Shown here: in pieces, positions 1-6,081 of the stretch
Numbering within the stretch: the stretch's first letter is position 1
Layout: each line of letters starts with the position of its first letter
From: Pseudomonadota bacterium
GTDB lineage: Bacteria; Pseudomonadota; Alphaproteobacteria; Rhodobacterales; Rhodobacteraceae
DNA length: 11,588 nt
Direction: 5' to 3'
Assembly (NCBI GenBank): GCA_027592105.1
Contig: JAQCLA010000056.1
Span: forward strand, 1-11,588
Position numbers and translations under genes: made by a program
The notes under the pieces: generated by a model
What the model was told of the DNA's origin: nothing
The model's database searches: none
The model's input: only the letters and a program-made list of their open reading frames with translations

Positions 1-82
1 AAGAACGAGGAGATCAGAACATGGACTTCTGTCGTTGAAACTGCATCTGCCTAATTTCAACCTTACATTCAGATGATGCCGA

Positions 83-172
83 CCAAGGTCCAAGGCCCAC
101 GCCCCTCGAACCAGTTGACGTGAACTGAGCGCCTCGGCCCGGTGACACTTGCCAGAGTGCCTTGGACCTTGG
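83..172. repeat. 14-bp perfect inverted repeat with 7-bp internal periodicity
   Basis: CCAAGGTCCAAGGC at 83-96 is the exact reverse complement of GCCTTGGACCTTGG at 159-172, with 62 bases between the arms. Each arm is itself built from a heptamer: TTGGACC occurs twice in tandem at 162-175. Related copies follow nearby: GGACCTCG at 273-280, GGACCTTGG at 335-343, CTTGGACCAAGG at 353-364, and a tandem GGACCTC pair at 475-488. The arms could form a stem in RNA or serve as paired protein sites. No T-run follows, so it is not a standard terminator. Confidence 0.7.
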
Positions 173-378
173 ACCCAAACGAAATTACCCAACGAATTTT
201 TTGCGGACCAATCAAACAAGGGCGTTTCTGACGCGAAGGGGGGCTAAATTAGGGGGGTGCCCGCCCCGGTGAGGACCTCGTTTGGAGAGACTAAATGGCC
301 GCAGTAACCCCCAGCCACCAGCCCTGCGCGCCCCGGACCTTGGATCGGGAAGCTTGGACCAAGGCTCTTGATAGCCGA

Positions 379-398
379 CGCAGGATGGCGATCCTGCG
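379..398. repeat. Perfect 8-bp-stem hairpin
   Basis: CGCAGGAT (379-386) and ATCCTGCG (391-398) are exact reverse complements around the four-base loop GGCG. A weaker stem lies just before it (CCTTGG 338-343 with CCAAGG 359-364). Neither is followed by a T-run, and no gene overlaps them convincingly. They would fit a structured transcript but could also be chance in GC-rich DNA. Confidence 0.55.
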
Positions 399-499
399 GC
401 ATGCCTCGAGCGCCGGGTCGGGGGCCTACGCCATGACATGCACTGCGGCGCGCGGTGCGAGAGGCGCAGTTCGTGGACCTCGGACCTCTGGCCAACCCC

Positions 500-520
500 G
501 GTAGACCACTGGGTAGACCA
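500..520. repeat. Direct repeat of GGTAGACCA, 12-bp period
   Basis: GGTAGACCA occurs at 500-508 and again at 512-520, separated by three bases. Each copy contains the small dyad GGT-AG-ACC. The pair ends 11 bp upstream of the candidate -35 box at 532-537, where an activator or repressor site would be expected. The spacing of roughly one helical turn puts both copies on the same DNA face. The binding protein is unknown; an Lrp-type autoregulator is only one possibility. Confidence 0.5.
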
Positions 521-531
521 TAACGCACCAC

Positions 532-559
532 TTGCATGATGCTTGTGATCTGCTAACAT
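532..559 (+). promoter_or_regulatory. Candidate promoter for the Lrp/AsnC locus
   Basis: TTGCAT (532-537) and TAACAT (554-559) are separated by 16 bp and sit in an AT-rich island (about 535-577) within otherwise GC-rich sequence. Transcription from here would give a leader of about 200 nt before the proposed TTG start at 766. The match to a sigma-70 promoter is moderate. Confidence 0.4.
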
Positions 560-765
560 ATTGATATTGCTAATTAGGGCCGCGGACGCAGAGCCTGACC
601 TAGGCATCGAACCTCGCTACCCGCTCCAACCCCTGTTGCAAGTCATGGCAATGCCTTGTGCCTCGCAGCAAGCGTTGCTTGCGATGGGCGATGGTCCATC
701 ACCAAAACCTTGCCTTCGCCTTTGCATGGCCCATCTTTCCCCAAGCATATGAAGGCAATGCCGCG

Positions 766-1269
766 TTGAAAAAATCAGCTCTCGATACAACCGATATCCG
801 TATCCTCAGCGCGGTTCAAAGCCACGGGCAATTGAGCAAGACGCGCCTGTCCGAGATCGTCAATATCTCACCCACGCCATGTTGGGCGCGGCTTGACCGG
901 CTCAAGGCGGCGGGTTTGATCCGAGGCTATCACGGGGATATCGCACTCGAGCGGATCTGTGATTTTACGCAAGTCATGGTCACTGTCTCGTTGGCCCAGC
1001 ACCGCAAGGCCGATTTCGATCGGTTCGAGGCATGGGTGGCCAAACATGACGCGATCACCGAATGCGTCGCCACAGGCGGCGGGATGGATTAAGTGCTGAA
1101 GACCATCAGCCCCACGCTCGCCAGCTTCCAAGCGTTGATGCAAGACATGCTCGAGGCTGATCTGGGCGTCGATCGCTACATGACCTATATCGCCACCCGC
1201 GTGATCAAGGCGGCCCGCCCGAATATCACCAAGCTCATCGCGACCGGCCCACAGGGCCAAACAGTCTAA
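766..1269 (+). pseudogene. Lrp/AsnC-family transcriptional regulator interrupted by an in-frame stop
   Basis: Lrp/AsnC proteins are small DNA-binding regulators that sense amino acids or related metabolites. Codons 5-60 form the N-terminal winged HTH (LSKTRLSEIVNISPTPCW, then the wing GLIRGYHGDI), and the RAM/AsnC ligand-binding domain starts near residue 66. Translation meets TAA at 1090-1092 (codon 109), exactly where the family has the Tyr of its G-x-x-D-Y motif (GGGMD-stop-VLK). The same frame then continues with clear RAM-domain sequence (TISPTLASFQALMQDMLEAD, DRYMTYIATRVIK) to TAA at 1267-1269. One TAC or TAT to TAA change explains the break. Without it the protein would be 167 aa, close to the family's usual 150-165. 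The TTG start at 766 is chosen because it gives the typical MKKSALDTTD beginning and has AAGG at 752-755. A sequencing error, recent inactivation, readthrough, or restart at the GTG at 1093 are all possible. Confidence 0.85.
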
Positions 1270-1277
1270 GCAAGGCG

Positions 1278-1317
1278 CGAAAAAAGCCCGAACAGCCCGG
1301 CTTTACGACGTTTTTCG
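1278..1317 (+). promoter_or_regulatory. Inverted-repeat structure between the regulator and the DmdA-like gene
   Basis: CGAAAAA (1278-1284) and TTTTTCG (1311-1317) are exact reverse complements, with an inner pair AAAGCC (1283-1288) and GGCTTT (1299-1304). It begins 9 bases after the regulator's final stop. It may be a weak terminator or an operator for the downstream gene; the T-run is part of the outer stem rather than a free tail, so termination would be inefficient. Confidence 0.35.
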
Positions 1318-1407
1318 GTCCACGCGCGCGCATGTTTCGATCCTAAAAGATCACAGCTTCAACCATGTCCCGGGCAACAAGCCGCGCGGCAATCGAGGAT
1401 GGCAAAT

Positions 1408-2547
1408 ATGCACGCAGATGAGTTCGGCTTTGGAACGCAAATCCGTAAATCGCCCTATTTCGATGCAACGGTGCGCTGGGGCGCCCAGGGGTTTTCGGTC
1501 TACAACCACATGTATATCCCGCGCGATTTCGGTGACCCGGAACAGAATTTCTGGAACCTCGTGAATGATGCGATCTTGTGCGATGTCGCCGTCGAACGGC
1601 AGGTCGAGATTACCGGGCCCGATGCCGCGCGCTTCGTGCAGATGCTGACCCCCCGCAACCTTTCGAAAATGGCGGTTGGGCAATGCAAATACATCCTGAT
1701 CACCAATGCCGATGGCGGTATTTTGAACGATCCCATCTTGCTGCGGCTGGCCGAAAACCATTTCTGGATCTCGCTTGCCGATAGCGACATCCTGCTTTGG
1801 GCGCAGGGTGTGGCGGTCAATTCCGGGCTTGATGTCCAGATCGGAGAACCCGAGGTGTCGCCGCTGCAGTTGCAAGGGCCAAAATCGGGCGAGATCATGC
1901 GCGCGCTTTTCGGCGACAGCATCATGGATCTGAAATATTATTGGCTGCGCGAGATGACATTGGACGGTATTCCCTTGGTCGTATCCCGCACCGGGTGGTC
2001 AAGTGAACTTGGCTACGAAATCTATCTGCGCGACAGCAGCTATGGCGACATGCTGTGGGAACGGATCATGGCGACAGGGATGGAATTCGGGCTGAGGCCC
2101 GGGCACACCTCGTCGATCCGCCGGATCGAGGGTGGTATGCTCTCTTATCATGCGGATGCCGACATCAAGACCAACCCCTATGAGCTTGGGCTGGACCGTT
2201 TGGTCGATCTGGAAATGCAGGCCGATTTCATCGGCAAGTCCGCGCTGACGCGCATCAAGGCCGCAGGCGTGCAGCGCACCCAAGTCGGGATCATCATCGC
2301 AAGCGACCCGATCAAAGGGCCCAACACGCGGTTTTGGCCAATCAACCATGCGGGTGAGACCATCGGCAAGGTTACCTCTGCCGTCTATTCCCCCCGGCTG
2401 GAGCGCAACATCGCCCTCGCTATGGTCGCCATCGCGCATGCCGACATCGGGACCGAGCTTGAGGTTGTTCTGCCTTCCGGGCCGGTTACGGCCACAGTGG
2501 TCGAGCGACCATTTTATGATCCGAAAAAGTCGCTGGCCGCGGCCTGA
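1408..2547 (+). CDS. GcvT-fold aminomethyltransferase, DMSP demethylase (DmdA)-like
   Basis: This 379-aa protein belongs to the tetrahydrofolate-dependent methyl/aminomethyltransferase superfamily (GcvT, DmdA, dimethylglycine and sarcosine dehydrogenase domains). Visible features are SVYNHMYIP (30-38), VERQVEITGPDA (62-73), GGILNDPI (103-110) holding the GcvT-type folate-site Asp108, SPLQLQGPKS (151-160), SRTGWSSELGYE (193-204), RIEGGMLSY (239-247) and the C-terminal barrel from about 285. The NHM, VERQV and NDP features and the 360-380 aa length recall DmdA, which moves a methyl group from dimethylsulfoniopropionate to tetrahydrofolate, more than GcvT itself; no P- or H-protein gene is nearby. 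The true substrate could be another methylated compound. ATG 1408 is preferred to ATG 1399 because GAGGA (1395-1399) is correctly spaced for it and abuts the other. The broken Lrp regulator upstream is the obvious candidate controller. Confidence 0.8.
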   Translation: MHADEFGFGTQIRKSPYFDATVRWGAQGFSVYNHMYIPRDFGDPEQNFWNLVNDAILCDVAVERQVEITGPDAARFVQMLTPRNLSKMAVGQCKYILITNADGGILNDPILLRLAENHFWISLADSDILLWAQGVAVNSGLDVQIGEPEVSPLQLQGPKSGEIMRALFGDSIMDLKYYWLREMTLDGIPLVVSRTGWSSELGYEIYLRDSSYGDMLWERIMATGMEFGLRPGHTSSIRRIEGGMLSYHADADIKTNPYELGLDRLVDLEMQADFIGKSALTRIKAAGVQRTQVGIIIASDPIKGPNTRFWPINHAGETIGKVTSAVYSPRLERNIALAMVAIAHADIGTELEVVLPSGPVTATVVERPFYDPKKSLAAA

Positions 2548-2594
2548 ACCAAGGCGGATCTTGCACCAACCGTCATCACCGCCGCTCAAAATAC

Positions 2595-2626
2595 GCGAAG
2601 AAACCCTGAAATTGTTTCTTATTCGC
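2595..2626 (+). ncRNA. Structured 3' tract hairpin; possible part of a small RNA or long 3' UTR
   Basis: GCGAAGAAAC (2595-2604) pairs with GTTTC (2614-2618) and TTCGC (2622-2626), leaving a three-base bulge and a nine-base loop. It lies about 50 nt after the DmdA-like stop and about 90 nt before the strong terminator. Between them a short frame with AGGAG (2646-2650) and ATG 2664 would encode METVGTSLPAPFRPPCPS and stop at 2718-2720, at the foot of the terminator stem. The tract may be a plain 3' UTR, a small RNA released from the mRNA, or a region with its own promoter. Confidence 0.3.
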
Positions 2627-2718
2627 CTCAATTCCGCCGCAAGACAGGAGCATTGTTGAGATCATGGAAACGGTGGGCACCTCCCTTCCCGCCCCTTTCC
2701 GACCTCCCTGTCCCTCGT

Positions 2719-2755
2719 AAGGGCCGCGCTCCCTCCAAGACGCGGCCCTTTTTTT
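2719..2755 (+). terminator. Strong rho-independent terminator
   Basis: AAGGGCCGCG (2719-2728) and CGCGGCCCTT (2741-2750) form a perfect 10-bp stem around a 12-base loop, followed directly by T residues through 2755. It ends plus-strand transcription from the DmdA-like gene. The T-run touches the stop codon of the convergent AbrB-family gene. Read on the minus strand the stem has no T-run after it, so it should act mainly in one direction. Confidence 0.9.
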
Positions 2756-3789
2756 CAGCCGCGCCGGGCCCAGACCACCATGACCGGCACGATCACGGTC
2801 AGCGCCAAAAGCCGAAAGACATGATGGGCGGCGACAAAGGCGGGCTCGAGCCCCGTCTCAATGGCGATCGCGGCCATCACTTCGACCCCGCCGGGGGCAA
2901 AGGCCAAAAGCAACACCGCAGGCGGCAGCCCTATGAGTTCCGAGGCCAGCACCGCGCCAAGTGCTGCCACGCCACAGGCGATAAAGGTGCAAACAAGCCC
3001 CGCCAGGAAGGCGTTGGCCAAGACCGCGCGGTCAACGCCCACAAAACGGGTGCCGATCAACGAACCCATGGCGATAAAGGCCGCCCCGATGACCCATGCA
3101 GGCAAGGCGCCGGGTGTCAGGTCGGCACCCTGCCCCACGGCCGACACCGCCATCGCACCCAGCAAAAGCGCCGCCGGGATCTTGAGACGCTTGAACAGCC
3201 ACCCCAAGGCGATTCCAAGCGGAAAGATCACCGCCAGACCCAAGGGCGCGATCATCCCACGGTCAGCCAATTGCGATGTCCCCTCCACACCCCACACCGC
3301 AACCAAGACCGGCACGACAAGGGTCAACAAAAGCACCCGCATGGATTGCACCAAGGCCACGCGCGGCACATCCGCCCCGATATCGGTTGATAGGCTCAGC
3401 ACATAGCTCAGATGCCCGGGCGTGGCCGAGAGCATCGCGGTCATGCGGTCAAAGCGGAATATCCGCTCCAGCGCGATCAGGGCCAAGATCAACACGAGGA
3501 TCAAGGTTATCAGCAAAACCGCCAGCGACAGCGGCCATGCCATCGCGGTCGAGATCACCTCGGGGGTGACCGTGCTCCCGATGGAAACGCCGATCAGCAA
3601 GAAAACCCCGTCGCGCAAGGCGGGGGGGATGACACAGCGCACCCCCATGATCGTGGCGATGGACACGGCCGAGGCAGGGCCGGTCAACAAGGCGGCAGGA
3701 AAGCCGATCACCCAAAACAAAGCCGCCCCCGCCGATCCAATCACCAAGGCCACTACGGCCGCTTGCCAGTCAGGATGGATCGCTTGCAC
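2755..3789 (-). CDS. AbrB-family integral membrane protein (PF05145 type)
   Basis: The 344-aa protein is almost entirely hydrophobic with about ten membrane segments. Two homologous halves are visible: FPAALLTGP (30-38) matches IPAALLLGA (204-212), and SATPGHLSYVLSLSTDIGAD (121-140) matches AFAPGGVEVMAAIAIETGLE (296-315), each followed by an R-x-LLxLTxxVPVx helix. This duplicated architecture is that of the family often misnamed 'ammonia monooxygenase' or 'AbrB regulator' in databases; it is unrelated to the Bacillus AbrB transcription factor. Its substrate is not established and a transport role is only inferred from topology. The GTG start has AGG eight bases upstream. The gene is divergent from the thioesterase and convergent with the DmdA-like gene. 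Its stop lies in the T-run of the opposite-strand terminator, and I see no terminator of its own. Confidence 0.85.
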   Translation of the reverse strand: MQAIHPDWQAAVVALVIGSAGAALFWVIGFPAALLTGPASAVSIATIMGVRCVIPPALRDGVFLLIGVSIGSTVTPEVISTAMAWPLSLAVLLITLILVLILALIALERIFRFDRMTAMLSATPGHLSYVLSLSTDIGADVPRVALVQSMRVLLLTLVVPVLVAVWGVEGTSQLADRGMIAPLGLAVIFPLGIALGWLFKRLKIPAALLLGAMAVSAVGQGADLTPGALPAWVIGAAFIAMGSLIGTRFVGVDRAVLANAFLAGLVCTFIACGVAALGAVLASELIGLPPAVLLLAFAPGGVEVMAAIAIETGLEPAFVAAHHVFRLLALTVIVPVMVVWARRG

Positions 3790-3804
3790 GCCAAAGGCCT
3801 CGCG

Positions 3805-3833
3805 TTGTCATATTCCCGTGCAAGATGTATCCG
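3805..3833 (+). promoter_or_regulatory. Candidate promoter for the thioesterase gene
   Basis: TTGTCA (3805-3810) and TATCCG (3828-3833) are 17 bp apart in the 143-nt gap between the divergent AbrB-family and thioesterase genes. The -35 box is good and the -10 is weak. A minus-strand promoter for the AbrB-family gene must lie in the same gap, but I could not pick one with confidence. Confidence 0.35.
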
Positions 3834-3932
3834 ACCCATCGGCGAATGGAAGCGCGATCAACATTGGCCCAAGTGCCAAGCCCGGCCCGCAATCGGCTTG
3901 CACATGGGCAGGCGTCGCGCCACAGAAAGGTG

Positions 3933-4427
3933 ATGCAGTTGGAATATCTCACTCCGATCACGCCCGAGGGGCTGCGGCGCGCGGGCATTGGCGCACCTTG
4001 GCGCTTCGGCATGGCCGACCGCGTCCGCTTTAGCGAGTTGGACGCCTTGGGCCATGTCAACAACACCGCTTATTTGCGCTGGTTCGAGAACCTGCGCCTG
4101 CCTTACTTGGCCGCGCGCCATGTCACGGACTACGGCCCCGACAGCCCAAAGCTTGTTCTCAAGCGCACCAGCTGTGACTACATGGCCGAGATGTTTCGTG
4201 GCATGGATTACATCGTGACGGGCCGCACACGGGCCTTTCGCACGACGTCTTTCACGATGGAATTCGCCGTGTTCCTGCCCAACCAAGATGGGCCAGCGAA
4301 ACAGATGGCGGCGGGCGAGGCGATCTTGGTCTTGCTCAACCGCGCGGGCGACGGGCGTTTTGCCATTCCACCTGCCGGCTGCCATGCCTTCGTGACCGAA
4401 GATGGCGCCGTGGCCGAGCGCGCCTAG
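3933..4427 (+). CDS. Acyl-CoA thioesterase of the 4-hydroxybenzoyl-CoA thioesterase (4HBT, hotdog) family
   Basis: The 164-aa protein has the hotdog-fold signature FSELDALGHVNNTAYLRWFE (33-52), where Asp37 and the following GHVNN match the active-site loop of YbgC/FadM-like thioesterases. These cytosolic enzymes hydrolyse acyl-CoA thioesters. The length is slightly above the usual 130-150 aa because of an N-terminal lead of about 25 residues. ATG 3933 was chosen because GAAAGGTG lies directly before it; it is rather close, so ATG 4011 (MADRVRF) is an alternative, while the longer upstream frame from 3825 has a composition unlike a protein start. The substrate chain cannot be read from the sequence. 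It converges with pgi, leaving 44 bases between the stops. Confidence 0.85.
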   Translation: MQLEYLTPITPEGLRRAGIGAPWRFGMADRVRFSELDALGHVNNTAYLRWFENLRLPYLAARHVTDYGPDSPKLVLKRTSCDYMAEMFRGMDYIVTGRTRAFRTTSFTMEFAVFLPNQDGPAKQMAAGEAILVLLNRAGDGRFAIPPAGCHAFVTEDGAVAERA

Positions 4428-4458
4428 GCCCCTGCAAATCCACGCATCATCGCCCGCA

Positions 4459-4472
4459 AGGGGCGCGCCCCT
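4459..4472. repeat. 14-bp perfect palindrome at the thioesterase/pgi convergent junction
   Basis: AGGGGCGCGCCCCT is its own reverse complement and overlaps the last base of the pgi stop codon (4472-4474). A second pairing, GCCCCT just after the thioesterase stop with AGGGGC at 4459-4464, is also possible. There is no T-run on either side, so it is at best an imperfect bidirectional terminator. Confidence 0.4.
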
Positions 4473-6079
4473 CACGAACCGCGCACGAAATCAATCAGCT
4501 GCCGGGTCGAGCCATCCTTGTCCGCGCCATCGGCCGCGCCTGCCAAGACGGGCTCTAGCGCGGTGGCCAAGACCTTGCCCAGCTCCACCCCCCATTGATC
4601 GAAGCTGTTAATCCCAAGGATTACCCCTTCGACAAAGACGCGATGCTCGTAAAGCGCGATGATCTGGCCCAGAACAAAGGGCGTCAGCTTGCGGTAGATC
4701 AAGGTGGTCGAGGGGCGATTGCCCGGAAAAACGCGGTGGCGAGCTTGGCACTCCAATTCAGCACCGGACAGCCCCTGCGCGGCCATCAGTTCGCGCGCCG
4801 CATCCAAGCTGCGCCCCCGCATCAGCGCCTCGGATTGGGCAAAGCAATTGGCCAAAAGCAGACGATGATGATGGGCCAATTCCGGCTCATGACCTTCGGC
4901 GGCAATCAAGAACTCGCATGGGATCACCCGCGTGCCTTGATGGATCAGCTGGTAGAATGCGTGCTGCCCATTGGTGCCGGGCTCACCCCAAACGACGGGG
5001 CCGGAATGCTGGTCCAGATCGCTGCCATCCATCGCCACGCGCTTGCCGTTGCTTTCCATCTCAAGCTGTTGAAGATAGGCAGGCAAGCGGGCAAGCCGTT
5101 GATCATAGGGCAAAACCGCGCGTGTCGCATGGCCCAAGACCTGGTTGTGCCACACCCCCACAAGCGCCAAGATCACCGGCATATTCTCCGCGATGGGTGC
5201 CGTGCGGAAATGGTCATCCATCGCGGATGCACCTTCCAAGAACGCCGCAAATCGCGCAGGTCCGATCGCCAAGACCAGCCCAAGGCCGATTGGCCCCCAC
5301 AGCGAATAGCGCCCGCCCACCCAATCGGCAAAGCCAAAGACACGATCGGGCGAAATGCCAAAGGCGCTGGTGCGCGCAAGCGCGGTCGAAACGGCCACGA
5401 ATTGCGCCGCCGGGTCCGCCACGCTCCGCGCCATCCATGCACGCGCGGTTTCGGCGTTGGTCATGGTCTCGATGGTGGTGAAGGTCTTGGAGGCAACGAT
5501 TACCAAAGTTGTTTTTGGATCAAGCCCTTGCAAGGTGTCGTTGATATGCGCCCCGTCGACGTTCGAGACATAATGCAGCCGTGGCCCATCATGATATGGG
5601 GCCAGCGCCAATGTCGCCATCGCGGGCCCAAGATCAGAGCCGCCGATCCCGATATTGACCACATCGGTGTAGCGCCCACCCGCGCCCGTGATTGCACCGC
5701 TGCGCACCCCGTCGGCAAAGGCGAAAAGCCGCGCGCGCGTGGCCACGATCTCGGGCAGCACATCTTGGCCATCAACGACAATCGGCCCCGACGGCGCGCG
5801 CAGCGCACTATGCAGCACCGCGCGCCACTCGGTCTGGTTGATGGCCGCGCCCTCGAACATGGCGGCGCGACGGCCCTCAAGATCAGTAGCGCGCGCCAGA
5901 TCGCACAGCAGCGCAAGCGCATCCGCGTCGAGATTGGTTTTCGCGGCATCAAGCATCATATCGCCCAAACGCCATGAGAATTGCTGCGCACGGTCCGGCG
6001 CGTCGAAGAGAGACAAGATGCTGCGCGCCTTGGTCTTGGCCGCGTGATCCTTGAGTGCCATCCAGATCGCGTCCATCAT
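4472..6079 (-). CDS. pgi: Glucose-6-phosphate isomerase
   Basis: Interconverts glucose 6-phosphate and fructose 6-phosphate in the cytosol. The 535-aa protein shows the phosphate-binding GIGGSDLGP (144-152), the family signature DWVGGRYSLWGPIG (252-265), MESNGKR with the catalytic Glu342, GEPGTNGQHAFYQ (365-377) with His373, and QWGVELGK with Lys502, so all the catalytic groups are present. The length is normal for bacterial Pgi. It is the last gene of zwf-pgl-pgi; its ATG (6079) is two bases past the pgl stop and uses the GGAG inside the end of pgl, so translation is probably coupled. ATG 6076 is an equally possible start. In bacteria that use the Entner-Doudoroff route, Pgi in this operon lets fructose 6-phosphate from gluconeogenesis or fructose re-enter through Zwf. 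Confidence 0.97.
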   Translation of the reverse strand: MMDAIWMALKDHAAKTKARSILSLFDAPDRAQQFSWRLGDMMLDAAKTNLDADALALLCDLARATDLEGRRAAMFEGAAINQTEWRAVLHSALRAPSGPIVVDGQDVLPEIVATRARLFAFADGVRSGAITGAGGRYTDVVNIGIGGSDLGPAMATLALAPYHDGPRLHYVSNVDGAHINDTLQGLDPKTTLVIVASKTFTTIETMTNAETARAWMARSVADPAAQFVAVSTALARTSAFGISPDRVFGFADWVGGRYSLWGPIGLGLVLAIGPARFAAFLEGASAMDDHFRTAPIAENMPVILALVGVWHNQVLGHATRAVLPYDQRLARLPAYLQQLEMESNGKRVAMDGSDLDQHSGPVVWGEPGTNGQHAFYQLIHQGTRVIPCEFLIAAEGHEPELAHHHRLLLANCFAQSEALMRGRSLDAARELMAAQGLSGAELECQARHRVFPGNRPSTTLIYRKLTPFVLGQIIALYEHRVFVEGVILGINSFDQWGVELGKVLATALEPVLAGAADGADKDGSTRQLIDFVRGS

Positions 6080-6081
6080 CC

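Larger units (their letters stand above)
1..531. other. Repeat-rich stretch without a convincing gene
   Basis: No frame here gives a recognisable protein; the open frames present (for example 295-504 plus and 212-607 minus) are of low-complexity arginine, proline and alanine composition and have no family resemblance. The first 54 bases are open in frame 1 and end in TAA (52-54), so they could be the last 17 codons of a gene entering from the left, but this tail is too short to identify. The stretch contains several copies of a GGACCTTGG-like motif, a 14-bp inverted repeat, an 8-bp-stem hairpin and a 9-bp direct repeat, annotated separately. It may be a structured RNA, a regulatory region or remnants of a mobile or decayed locus; the sequence alone does not decide. 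Confidence 0.5.

Noticed and set aside
21..38. ATG 21 with GAGGAG upstream, encoding MDFCR then stop
   Set aside because: Only five codons; the ribosome-binding-site-like sequence could equally be codons of a gene ending at 52-54. Too little to call either.
83..488. CRISPR array suggested by repeated GGACCTTGG motifs
   Set aside because: Repeats are 7-14 bp, irregularly spaced and on both strands; there are no 25-40 bp identical repeats with uniform spacers and no cas gene.
212..607. 131-codon minus-strand frame and a 97-codon companion in the left region
   Set aside because: No family resemblance, no good ribosome binding site, and it spans repeat and promoter-like sequence.
594..622. tRNA 3' end on the minus strand, suggested by a GGTTCGAT-like T-loop
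   Set aside because: The flanking bases (GCGAG and GCCTA) do not pair as a T-stem and no anticodon or acceptor arm can be drawn.
658..765. N-terminal extension of the Lrp regulator from GTG 658
   Set aside because: The extra 36 codons match nothing in the family; the HTH begins normally just after TTG 766, which has a ribosome binding site.
2653..4033. Several overlapping plus-strand frames of 170-245 codons opposite the AbrB-family gene
   Set aside because: They lie antisense to a clear membrane protein, show no recognisable domains, and overlap one another in different frames.
4595..5977. 460-codon open frame on the plus strand opposite pgi
   Set aside because: Shadow of pgi: basic, low-complexity composition, no motifs, while the minus strand encodes a complete Pgi.
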